Below are positions 12,730-19,840 of a DNA stretch of 64,000 nt, piece by piece. The translations under genes were made by a program, and so were the position numbers. Positions within the stretch are counted from its first letter, which is position 1. Every line of letters starts with the position of its first letter. Where the stretch lies: the NCBI GenBank assembly GCA_964448135.1, contig CAYUVH010000041.1:48154-112153 (forward strand). The letters are read 5' to 3'. Source of the stretch: CAYUVH01 sp964448135 (GTDB lineage: Bacteria > Verrucomicrobiota > Verrucomicrobiia > Limisphaerales > UBA8199). The notes beneath the pieces are model-generated. The model saw only the letters and a list, made by a program, of their open reading frames with translations, ran no database searches and was not told the origin of the DNA.

Positions 12730-14223
12730 CTATTTTTTCGGCTCCGGATGCTCTTTCAGCCAATCCTGCATCTCGCGCAGGTGGGTGGTCAGGTCGAACC
12801 AACCGGTCTGGAAACTGGTGTGATCGGGCCCGGCCATGGCCGAGCCCAGCCGGATGGAATTCCCGTAGAATAACCACTGTTTCATCCAACGACGCTCGAT
12901 CGGCTCATCGAAAAGATTCTTCTGATCGGCGAGACCGCGCTTCCAGATTTCCTGCATGATGTCAGTCGCGGTCCGGGTCATCTGGTCGGTTTCCTTGATC
13001 GTATTGGCGAGTTTGTCGAAATGGCCGTCCACCCAGTCGCGATTGTGGCAGGAACGGCAGACGGTTTTCATCAAGGCCTGGCGTTTCGCCTGTTCAGCGG
13101 AATCGATCAGAAATTCGCTCGCGGGGACGCCGTTCAAAGTGGTCGGCAGCGCCTGGCCGTCCTGGTTGCTAATAATTGATGTGTCGCCGCTTTTTGGCTG
13201 GGCATGCGCGTAGGGCAAGCCGAACAGCCGGACCCACAGGCGCGCGCCGAAATCGTGGGTGCGAGGAGCGATGACATCGCCATCAGGCGAGGTGATCAGC
13301 GCATTGTGACACACGGCGCAGGTGGGCGTTTGAAAATCCTGCCCCACCCGCCACGGCACATGAGTCCAGTTCCACTCCCGCTCCTTGGAATGGAAAATGT
13401 TGGCGTGTTTGCTCTCCTCATAAACTTCCCACGCGGGGATGTCCGGCCCCATGTGACATTGGGCGCAGGTAAAGGGCTTGCGGGCCACCTCGATGGAAAA
13501 CTCATGCCGCGCGTGGCAGGCGGTGCAGGCGCCCATGCTCCCGTCCGGATTGACGCGGCCGACGCCCTGGTTGGGCCAGTTGGAAAGGGTGGGAATCACC
13601 ACGTCACCCACTTCGGTCTTGAGCGTGCGCGTGCCGGTGACTTCGACACGCGCCCCATGGCAGGCGTAGCAGGTTTCGTCCTTCGTTACATCGGACGATC
13701 CCAGTTGGACGAGCCGGCCATCCTTGATTTCGGCGCGGCTGGTGATGCTGTCCACCATGGAGTGGAACACCGGGTTTTTCTGCAGGTTGCCCACGGCGTG
13801 GGCCTTCTTGCTGCCGGCGAATTCCAGGGCTTCGACGGCATGGCAAACCTGGCAATCCGGCGGGGACACCACGACGTTGATGTGGTAGTCGAGATGGTTG
13901 AAGTTGTCCTTGTGGTTGGTCGGGTTGAGCGAATGACACTCATAGCAGCCAACCACCACGTCCTTCAGGTTGTCAGGGATGTTTTCGCTGGAAACCCGGC
14001 GCTCGAGTTTCTTTTTCTTCAACGCCTCCGCCGGAGTGACCTGGCTGTGCAGGCTGCGCATCCAGTCCTGCACGAGGCCCGGATTGTAGGTGGAATGGCA
14101 GTTGATGCATTCCTGGGTCTCCTTGCTGATCGGCGGAGAGGCGGCGGTGGCCTTCGGTTCGCCGGCCAGGCAGAGCGACACGAAACCAGCAGTCAAACTC
14201 CGGAGCCAAAATGAGGAGCGCAT
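12730..14223 (-). CDS. Octaheme c-type cytochrome, hydroxylamine-oxidoreductase-like
   Basis: 497 residues from the ATG at 14223 (an in-frame ATG at 14232 adds three residues); the first ~30 residues form a signal peptide, so the protein is periplasmic. Eight CxxCH heme sites: CINCH, CYECH, CQVCH, CYACH, CTACH, CAQCH, CAVCH, CRSCH. The spacing and motifs such as GLVQDWMRSLHS after heme 1, ESKHANIFHSKEREWNW, and FQTPTCAVCH followed by RTHDF match the octaheme HAO family. I do not see a clear HAO-type crosslinking tyrosine, so a reductive role (nitrite or hydroxylamine reduction) or plain electron transfer is as likely as hydroxylamine oxidation. It is divergent from the cytochrome cluster at 14.6 kb; the 234 nt downstream hold no gene. 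Confidence 0.85.
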   Translation of the reverse strand: MRSSFWLRSLTAGFVSLCLAGEPKATAASPPISKETQECINCHSTYNPGLVQDWMRSLHSQVTPAEALKKKKLERRVSSENIPDNLKDVVVGCYECHSLNPTNHKDNFNHLDYHINVVVSPPDCQVCHAVEALEFAGSKKAHAVGNLQKNPVFHSMVDSITSRAEIKDGRLVQLGSSDVTKDETCYACHGARVEVTGTRTLKTEVGDVVIPTLSNWPNQGVGRVNPDGSMGACTACHARHEFSIEVARKPFTCAQCHMGPDIPAWEVYEESKHANIFHSKEREWNWTHVPWRVGQDFQTPTCAVCHNALITSPDGDVIAPRTHDFGARLWVRLFGLPYAHAQPKSGDTSIISNQDGQALPTTLNGVPASEFLIDSAEQAKRQALMKTVCRSCHNRDWVDGHFDKLANTIKETDQMTRTATDIMQEIWKRGLADQKNLFDEPIERRWMKQWLFYGNSIRLGSAMAGPDHTSFQTGWFDLTTHLREMQDWLKEHPEPKK

Positions 14224-14574
14224 AGGTTGCATCCAGGTCGAGGGTTGATTGCACCAAGCCAGGCTGGGTGTGCCATCCAGCATAACGGTGATAATCCGGG
14301 CAACAATGACAATCACCGGCCATGGCTGATTTGGTCCATGCCAAAAAAGGGTGAGTAATTCCCAATTTTTCCAGTAGCTCAGTATCAACCGGGAGCGCAC
14401 TTTTCTCCCAGTTGGATCAGACTTGGTGGTCCGGCAAAACGGCCTCGCCACGCGGCGGCTCCGTGAAGTGCGCAAGTCCTGAACGTGATCGAAACGCAAG
14501 GACGCACGAAGCGGAAGCGGGATTGGTCCATTTAAAGTCAGTTGAAACAAAGCAAAACACAAACAAGCATCATC
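14224..14574. promoter_or_regulatory. Divergent intergenic region between octaheme and monoheme cytochrome genes
   Basis: 351 nt separating two divergent cytochrome genes, so it should carry both promoters. It is more A/T-rich near 14535-14575. I searched by eye for an FNR-type TTGAT-N4-ATCAA site and found none convincing. No protein with family features is encoded. Confidence 0.45.
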
Positions 14575-14904
14575 ATGAAAAAACTAATCGTAATCGGTCT
14601 GGCTTTGCTGGTGGCCGGCGTGGTCGGCGCCCGTGCGGCAGACGTCAAAGAGAACTGGGAAAAGAACTGCGCCAAGTGCCACGGCCCCGACGGCAAGGGC
14701 GACACCAAGATGGGTAAAAAGGTTGGTGTCAAAGACTATACCGATGCCAAGGTCCAGGCTGATATGAAGGATGACGCCATGGCCAAGGCCATCAAAGAGG
14801 GCGTCAAGGATGGCGATACGGTCAAGATGAAGGCCTTCGGCGAGGCGCTGAGCGACGACGAAATCAAGGCGCTCGTAAAATACGTCCGCGACTTCAAGAA
14901 GTAA
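14575..14904 (+). CDS. Small monoheme c-type cytochrome
   Basis: 109 residues from the ATG at 14575, which gives a clean signal peptide (MKKLIVIGLALLVAGVVGARAAD); the frame is open 33 nt further upstream without value. Class I cytochrome c pattern: one CAKCHGPDGKGDTKMGKK site near the N-terminus of the mature protein and a C-terminal helix LSDDEIKALVKYVRDF. Likely a soluble periplasmic electron carrier. A close paralog lies at 17784-18113, on the other side of the FeS/NrfD module. A strong terminator follows, so it is probably its own transcript. Confidence 0.92.
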   Translation: MKKLIVIGLALLVAGVVGARAADVKENWEKNCAKCHGPDGKGDTKMGKKVGVKDYTDAKVQADMKDDAMAKAIKEGVKDGDTVKMKAFGEALSDDEIKALVKYVRDFKK

Positions 14905-14930
14905 GCCTCCAACTCCAAACTTCGCGAAGA

Positions 14931-14962
14931 GGGAGCCGGATCCGGCTCCCTCCTTTTTTTTT
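14931..14962 (+). terminator. Rho-independent terminator after the monoheme cytochrome gene
   Basis: A perfect 20-nt palindrome GGGAGCCGGATCCGGCTCCC (14931-14950) is followed by TCC and a run of nine T. It lies 26 nt after the cytochrome stop and separates that gene from the tetraheme/FeS/NrfD operon. Confidence 0.93.
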
Positions 14963-15105
14963 GTAAACGGGCACTTCAACTGCGCGGCCCTTGTTGTGGA
15001 CGGACCAAAAGGCGGCCAGTAATCGGCAACTAATGGGGAGTAGGGATTGCGGGCCTGGGCCACGATGGCTTCGTCATAACAGCCGAATTGGACGACAAGC
15101 TGATC

Positions 15106-15570
15106 ATGCGCAGACCACCCAAAATGCCCCCCCAAATCGTCCGCATCGTATTGCTGGCGGTGGGTATCGTCGTGTGCTACTCCATTGCCCGCTTTTTCCT
15201 CACGCCCCGTTCCTTTGGCGAGTACGGCTGGTACCGCGGCGAGGCCCTCACCGAATTGCGCGCCCGCCCCATCGCCTTTGCCGGCCGGAAGGCCTGCGAA
15301 GAATGCCATTCGGAGGAACAGCAGAAACTCAGCAAGCACGAGCACAAGTTGCTGGCCTGCGAAGGCTGCCACGGACCGGGCGAAGCCCACGGCCAGGATC
15401 CGCGTAAAGATAACATCGACAAGAGCGATTACGCCGCCTGCGTCCGCTGCCACGAGGCCAATCCTTCCCGTCCCAAATGGCTCAAACAGGTGACCGCCAA
15501 GACTCACTATACCGGTCAGAAATGCACGGATTGCCACGTCCCCCACATGCCCACGGAGGTGCCGCCATGA
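15106..15570 (+). CDS. Membrane-anchored tetraheme cytochrome c of an NrfD-type quinol module (CbcS-like)
   Basis: 154 residues from the ATG at 15106; a TTG at 15088 and an ATG at 15124 are other possible starts. One N-terminal membrane helix (IVRIVLLAVGIVVCYSIARFFL) anchors a periplasmic domain with four heme sites: CEECH, CEGCH, CVRCH, CTDCH. Its stop overlaps the start of the FeS protein by 4 nt, and NrfD follows. The order tetraheme cytochrome, FeS protein, NrfD protein is that of the CbcSTU (Cbc4) complex of Geobacter and is related to Nrf and Qrc modules. Inferred role: takes electrons from quinol oxidation and passes them to periplasmic cytochromes. Confidence 0.88.
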   Translation: MRRPPKMPPQIVRIVLLAVGIVVCYSIARFFLTPRSFGEYGWYRGEALTELRARPIAFAGRKACEECHSEEQQKLSKHEHKLLACEGCHGPGEAHGQDPRKDNIDKSDYAACVRCHEANPSRPKWLKQVTAKTHYTGQKCTDCHVPHMPTEVPP

Positions 15571-16448
15571 ACCTGAACACTCCTGCTCCAGTCGGATCCG
15601 CCCAATCCCCGAATCAGACCGGCGCCGAAGCGTCTCCGATAAAGAAAAACGTTTCGCGCCGCAACATGCTCGGAGCCGTGGGAGCCACCGTCGCCGGGCT
15701 TCTGGCCGCGCCCGCCGCCCGCGTCGCCAAGGCGGGGGTTCAAAATGCGCTCGCCAGTTCCGGGGCGCCCGAGGGTTACGACCCCACCCAGCACAAATGG
15801 CGCATGGCCGTCGATGTCAATCAATGCATCGGCTGCGGGCTCTGCGTGGACGCGTGCAAAAAGGAAAACAAAGTCCCCGAGGGCCCTTTCTTCCGCACCT
15901 GGGTCGAGCGCTACACGATCACCAAACCCGCGCCCGGCTCCGGCGAATCCCGCGGCGAGGTTTTCGTGGACTGCCCGGACGGCGGACGGCACGGCTTCCC
16001 GCCTTCCTCCATTCCGAAAGAAGACATCCTGCATTCCTTTTTCGTGCCCAAACTGTGCAACCTCTGCGAGCACTCTCCCTGTGTCCAGGTTTGCCCGGTC
16101 GGCGCCACGTTCGACTCGCCGGACGGCGCGGTGCTGATCGATCCCAATTACTGCATCGGCTGCGGTTTCTGCATTCAGGCGTGTCCCTACGGCTGTCGGT
16201 TCCTCAACCCGGTCACCCGCACGGCCGAAAAATGCACGCTCTGTTACCACCGAATTTCGCGGGGGCTCAAGCCCGCATGCGTCGAGGTATGCCCCAGCCA
16301 GGCGCGGATCTTCGGCGATCTCCTGCACCCGGTCGAAGACGATCCGCTCCAGCGCTTTTATAAAAATAATCGCGTCCAAACCCTCAAACCGCACCTCGGC
16401 ACCGATCCGCGCGTATTTTATGCCGGCATCGACAAGGAGGTCCGGTAG
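15567..16448 (+). CDS. Ferredoxin-type iron-sulfur protein, Tat-exported (NrfC/PsrB/CbcT-like)
   Basis: 293 residues from the ATG at 15567. A twin-arginine signal (SRRNMLGAVGATVAGLL, residues 30-46) predicts export of the folded protein to the periplasmic face. Four cysteine groups fit four [4Fe-4S] clusters: CIGCGLCVDAC, CNLCEHSPCVQVCPVG, CIGCGFCIQACPYG, and CTLCYHR...CVEVCP. This is the electron-transfer subunit that works with NrfD/PsrC proteins. It is coupled to the tetraheme cytochrome (4-nt overlap) and followed 2 nt later by NrfD. No molybdopterin catalytic subunit is encoded nearby, so the module is more like a quinol:cytochrome oxidoreductase than a polysulfide reductase. Confidence 0.93.
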   Translation: MNLNTPAPVGSAQSPNQTGAEASPIKKNVSRRNMLGAVGATVAGLLAAPAARVAKAGVQNALASSGAPEGYDPTQHKWRMAVDVNQCIGCGLCVDACKKENKVPEGPFFRTWVERYTITKPAPGSGESRGEVFVDCPDGGRHGFPPSSIPKEDILHSFFVPKLCNLCEHSPCVQVCPVGATFDSPDGAVLIDPNYCIGCGFCIQACPYGCRFLNPVTRTAEKCTLCYHRISRGLKPACVEVCPSQARIFGDLLHPVEDDPLQRFYKNNRVQTLKPHLGTDPRVFYAGIDKEVR

Positions 16449-16450
16449 CC

Positions 16451-17719
16451 ATGACCAACGCCATTGTTGAAATCCTCCAGCAGCCGCATTTCGAGGGCTA
16501 CGTTTATCCCAACGAGGCCTCGCACCAGCCGCTCTGGAGTATTCTCATCGTGCTGTATCCTTACATCACGGGACTGGTCGCCGGCGCGTTCATCATGGCG
16601 TCCCTCGTGCGGGTCTTCAACGTGCGCGCCCTGAATCCCGTCTACCGTCTGTCCCTCCTCACCGCCTTCGCTTTCCTGCTGTGTGCGCCGCTGCCGCTGC
16701 TTTTCCATCTCGGCCACCCGGAACGCTGCTTCGAAGTGATGATGACGCCCCACCTTACTTCGCCGATGGCCATCTTCGGGTTTGTGTACGCCTGGTACCT
16801 GATGGCCGTCCTGCTGCTCGAATTGTGGTTCGACTACCGTTACGACCTTGTAAGCTGGGCGAAGATCACCCCCGGGTTCAAAGGTTTGCTCTACCGGCTG
16901 TTCACCGTGGGCGTCAACGACCAGTCCGACGCCGCCGTGAAACTCGATCACAAGATCGGGCATATCCTTTCCGTGGTCGGCATCCCTTCGGCCTTCCTTC
17001 TGCATGGCTATGTCGGCTTCATCTTCGGCTCCGTCAAAGCCAACCCGTGGTGGGGCAACGTGCTGATGCCGATCATCTTCATCATGTCCGCCATGGTCTC
17101 CGGCATCGCCCTGTGCGTGTTCAATTACAGTGTCCTGTGCTGGATCCGCCGCAAGGCCATCGACATGCGTTGCATCGACGTGATGGGCATGTATCTGTTC
17201 TATGCGCTGGTGGTGGACGCGGCCATCGAAGTGCTGGATTGGATCCATCGCATCTACTCCGCGGAGGAAGGGTTTCACCTGATACAATACATGGCCCGCG
17301 AGAAGCTCTTCTACACGCTCAGTATCGGGCAGGCCATCTGCGGCACGCTCCTCCCCTTGCTCATGCTGGGGGCGCTCCAGCTGCTGCGCCATCGCTTCCC
17401 GGAAATCCTCCGCCGCCGCATGTATTTTGCCAGCTCCGCGCTCATCCTCATCGGCGTACTGGCCATGCGCTGGAACGTCGTCATCGGCGGGCAGATGTTT
17501 TCCAAGAGCCTCCGCGGGCTGATGGGTTACAAGATGGAATTTGCGGGCCTCGAGGGCTGGTTCATGGGCGGCGTGCTCCTGGCCCTGCCCTTTGTGGTCC
17601 TCACGGTCATGATCAAACTGTTTCTCTCCGAAAAATTGCCGGCGTCGCATCTTCCCGACTCCGGCCCGGAATCGGGGAGCCAGACGGATTTCCGGAAACC
17701 GGCGGGGGCGGCCGTCTGA
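16451..17719 (+). CDS. NrfD/PsrC-family integral membrane quinol-binding subunit (CbcU-like)
   Basis: 422 residues with about 9-10 membrane helices (for example SILIVLYPYITGLVAGAFIM, LSLLTAFAFLLCAPLPLLFH, FGFVYAWYLMAVLLLEL). The FHLGHPERCFEVMMTP motif after the second helix is typical of the NrfD family. A strong ribosome site AAGGAGG at 16434-16440, 10 nt before the ATG, fixes the start. It forms the membrane part of the tetraheme-FeS-NrfD complex, where quinol is oxidised or quinone reduced. The next gene, a monoheme cytochrome, starts 64 nt later and may be co-transcribed. Confidence 0.94.
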   Translation: MTNAIVEILQQPHFEGYVYPNEASHQPLWSILIVLYPYITGLVAGAFIMASLVRVFNVRALNPVYRLSLLTAFAFLLCAPLPLLFHLGHPERCFEVMMTPHLTSPMAIFGFVYAWYLMAVLLLELWFDYRYDLVSWAKITPGFKGLLYRLFTVGVNDQSDAAVKLDHKIGHILSVVGIPSAFLLHGYVGFIFGSVKANPWWGNVLMPIIFIMSAMVSGIALCVFNYSVLCWIRRKAIDMRCIDVMGMYLFYALVVDAAIEVLDWIHRIYSAEEGFHLIQYMAREKLFYTLSIGQAICGTLLPLLMLGALQLLRHRFPEILRRRMYFASSALILIGVLAMRWNVVIGGQMFSKSLRGLMGYKMEFAGLEGWFMGGVLLALPFVVLTVMIKLFLSEKLPASHLPDSGPESGSQTDFRKPAGAAV

Positions 17720-17783
17720 GCGGCTGCCACGATTGGTTACGGAAGTTGAAACCATAAGAAACCACGAAAGCAAAACAGGAAGT

Positions 17784-18113
17784 ATGAAAAAGAGAATACT
17801 GCTGGCGATCGCGCTGTCGATCCTCCCGGCGCTCTCGCTTTCGGCCGCCGATGCCAAGGCGCAGTACGAAAAAGACTGCGCCAAGTGCCACGGTGCCGAC
17901 GGCAAGGGCGAAACCAAAATGGGCAAGAAACTCGGCGCTAAAGACTACACCGATCCCAAGGTGCAGGCCGAACTAAAGGATGACAAGGCGATCAAAGCCA
18001 TCAAGGAAGGCCTGAAGGACAAGGAAGACAAGGTGCTGATGAAACCGGCCGAAGGCCTGTCGGACGACGACATCAAGGCGCTTGTCGGCTACATGCGCAC
18101 GTTCAAGAAGTAG
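17784..18113 (+). CDS. Small monoheme c-type cytochrome, paralog of 14575-14904
   Basis: 109 residues from the ATG at 17784, preceded by AGGAAG. Signal peptide MKKRILLAIALSILPALSLSAAD, then CAKCHGADGKGETKMGKKLGAKDYTDPKV and a C-terminal LSDDDIKALVGYMRTFKK. It is the same length as the cytochrome at 14575 and very similar along its whole length, including the lysine-rich region around the heme; a recent duplication is likely. Probable periplasmic electron carrier that accepts electrons from the NrfD module just upstream. The 172 nt after it hold no gene. Confidence 0.92.
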   Translation: MKKRILLAIALSILPALSLSAADAKAQYEKDCAKCHGADGKGETKMGKKLGAKDYTDPKVQAELKDDKAIKAIKEGLKDKEDKVLMKPAEGLSDDDIKALVGYMRTFKK

Positions 18114-18285
18114 GCAACAGTCCGTTCGCAACCGCGCGGCCCGACGGTGCGAGGGAAAGCGGGTCGCGCGCTCCGCAGCCAGCCACCGGAGCCCAGGCTC
18201 CGGTCGGGCTCCGCTTTGCGCGTTGCGGGCGACGGAAGCGATCGAATGAGATTTTGACGACGAAACCAGACCCCTTTGCAGACCT

Positions 18286-19764
18286 ATGAATAAAGAAACC
18301 ACGAACCCGCCCCCCGCCGGACGCCGGACATCCATTTTACGAAACTGGACCAGCGCCGCGGGCCTGGTGGTCGTCGTGGGCAGCTGCTTCTCGTTCCTGT
18401 TCCTGATGGTGCTCGACGCCACCGCGCACATCTCCAATCCCTACGTCGGCATCCTCACTTATTTGGTGGCGCCGGGCTTCCTCGTCCTAGGCTTGATCCT
18501 CGTCATCATCGGCGCTTTCCTGCGCCGCCGGCACGTCGTCAAGGCGGAAGGCCCCTTGCCGCCGTTGCGCATTGACCTGACCCGCCCGCGCGACCGCAAG
18601 TTGCTAGGCTTCTTTCTCGCCGCCAGTGTGATCTTCCTCCTGGTTTCCGCCATCGGCAGCTATCAGACTTATCATTACACCGAGTCCGTCTCCTTCTGTG
18701 GCCAGGCCTGCCACGGCGTCATGAAACCCGAGTACACCACCTACCTCGATGGCCCGCATGCGCGAGTCCCGTGCGCGGAATGCCACATCGGCAAAGGCGC
18801 CGGCTGGTACGTGCGCTCCAAATTGTCCGGCATGTATCAAGTCTATGCCACGGCCGCGGACAAATATCCCAAACCGATCCCCACCCCGGTCAAAAACCTG
18901 CGTCCCGCCCAGGAAACCTGTGAGGAATGCCATTGGCCGAAGAAATTCGTCGGCAACCTCGAACGCACCTACAACAGCTTCCTCGGCGACGAAACCAACA
19001 CCCCCTACACCGTCCGCATGCTCCTGAATGTCGGCGGCGGCGACGCCAGCCACGGCCCCGTCGGCGGCATCCACTGGCACATGAACGTCGGCAACAAAAT
19101 CGAATACGTCGCCAGCGACGAAGCCCGTCAAAAAATCCCCTGGGTCCGCATCACCGACTCCCAGGGCGTCGTCACTGAATATCGCACCCCCCGCTTCACC
19201 AACGCTGTAGAGGAAGCCGCCATCCGCCGCATGGACTGCATGGATTGCCACAACCGCCCCGCCCACCGCTACCAGGCGCCCAACACCGCCGTCAATATTG
19301 CCATGTCCCTCGGCAAGATCGACCGCTCACTTCCCTACATCAAGACCAACGCCCTGTTCGCCCTCACCCGCCCCTATAGTACCACCCAGGAAGGCCGCGA
19401 CGGCATCGCCACTTTCCTCTTCGACAAATACCAGGGCGACCCGCGCATTCGCCCGACCATTGGCGCCGTGCAGAATATTTACACCAACAACTTCTTCCCC
19501 GAGATGAAGGCCACCTGGCGCAGTTACCCGGACAACATCGGCCACAAGGACTGGCCCGGCTGCTTCCGCTGCCACGACGGCTTGCACAAAACCGCCGACG
19601 GCAAACGATCCATCAAGGCGAATGATTGCAATTCCTGCCACACCATCCTGACCCAGGGCCAGGGCGCGGAGCTCGATATGCTCACGCCCCGGGGCCAGAA
19701 GTTCAAACATCCCGGGGACGAAGTGGACGGTGCCTGCAACGAATGCCACACCGGCGGTCCCTAG
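18286..19764 (+). CDS. NapC/NirT-type membrane multiheme cytochrome c with an unusual CX3CH site
   Basis: 492 residues. About three N-terminal membrane helices (residues ~25-45, ~58-80 and ~105-125), then a periplasmic domain. The first heme site is CGQACH (CX3CH) in SFCGQACHGVMKPEY, placed as the first heme of NapC/NrfH proteins; six normal sites follow: CAECH, CEECH, CMDCH, CFRCH, CNSCH, CNECH, so seven hemes are expected. As I recall, proteins with this C-x3-C-H-x2-M-x-P-E start are found in metal-reducing bacteria. Likely a quinol dehydrogenase feeding periplasmic cytochromes. No strong ribosome site precedes the ATG. The next cytochrome gene starts 76 nt after the stop. Confidence 0.88.
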   Translation: MNKETTNPPPAGRRTSILRNWTSAAGLVVVVGSCFSFLFLMVLDATAHISNPYVGILTYLVAPGFLVLGLILVIIGAFLRRRHVVKAEGPLPPLRIDLTRPRDRKLLGFFLAASVIFLLVSAIGSYQTYHYTESVSFCGQACHGVMKPEYTTYLDGPHARVPCAECHIGKGAGWYVRSKLSGMYQVYATAADKYPKPIPTPVKNLRPAQETCEECHWPKKFVGNLERTYNSFLGDETNTPYTVRMLLNVGGGDASHGPVGGIHWHMNVGNKIEYVASDEARQKIPWVRITDSQGVVTEYRTPRFTNAVEEAAIRRMDCMDCHNRPAHRYQAPNTAVNIAMSLGKIDRSLPYIKTNALFALTRPYSTTQEGRDGIATFLFDKYQGDPRIRPTIGAVQNIYTNNFFPEMKATWRSYPDNIGHKDWPGCFRCHDGLHKTADGKRSIKANDCNSCHTILTQGQGAELDMLTPRGQKFKHPGDEVDGACNECHTGGP

Positions 19765-19840
19765 AACCAAAGCAAGAATAGCGCAGGAGAAGCCAAGCGA
19801 TGCATAGTTGGACGGCACATGCATCATATAAATTTAACTC

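Noticed and set aside
12710..12738. Possible terminator (hairpin followed by T-run on the plus strand)
   Set aside because: There is no plus-strand gene before it, the stem has a bulge, and the T-run is part of the lysine codons and stop region of the octaheme cytochrome.
11179..12873. 564-codon plus-strand open frame opposite the acyl-CoA synthetase gene
   Set aside because: Antisense shadow; no ribosome site or recognisable domain.
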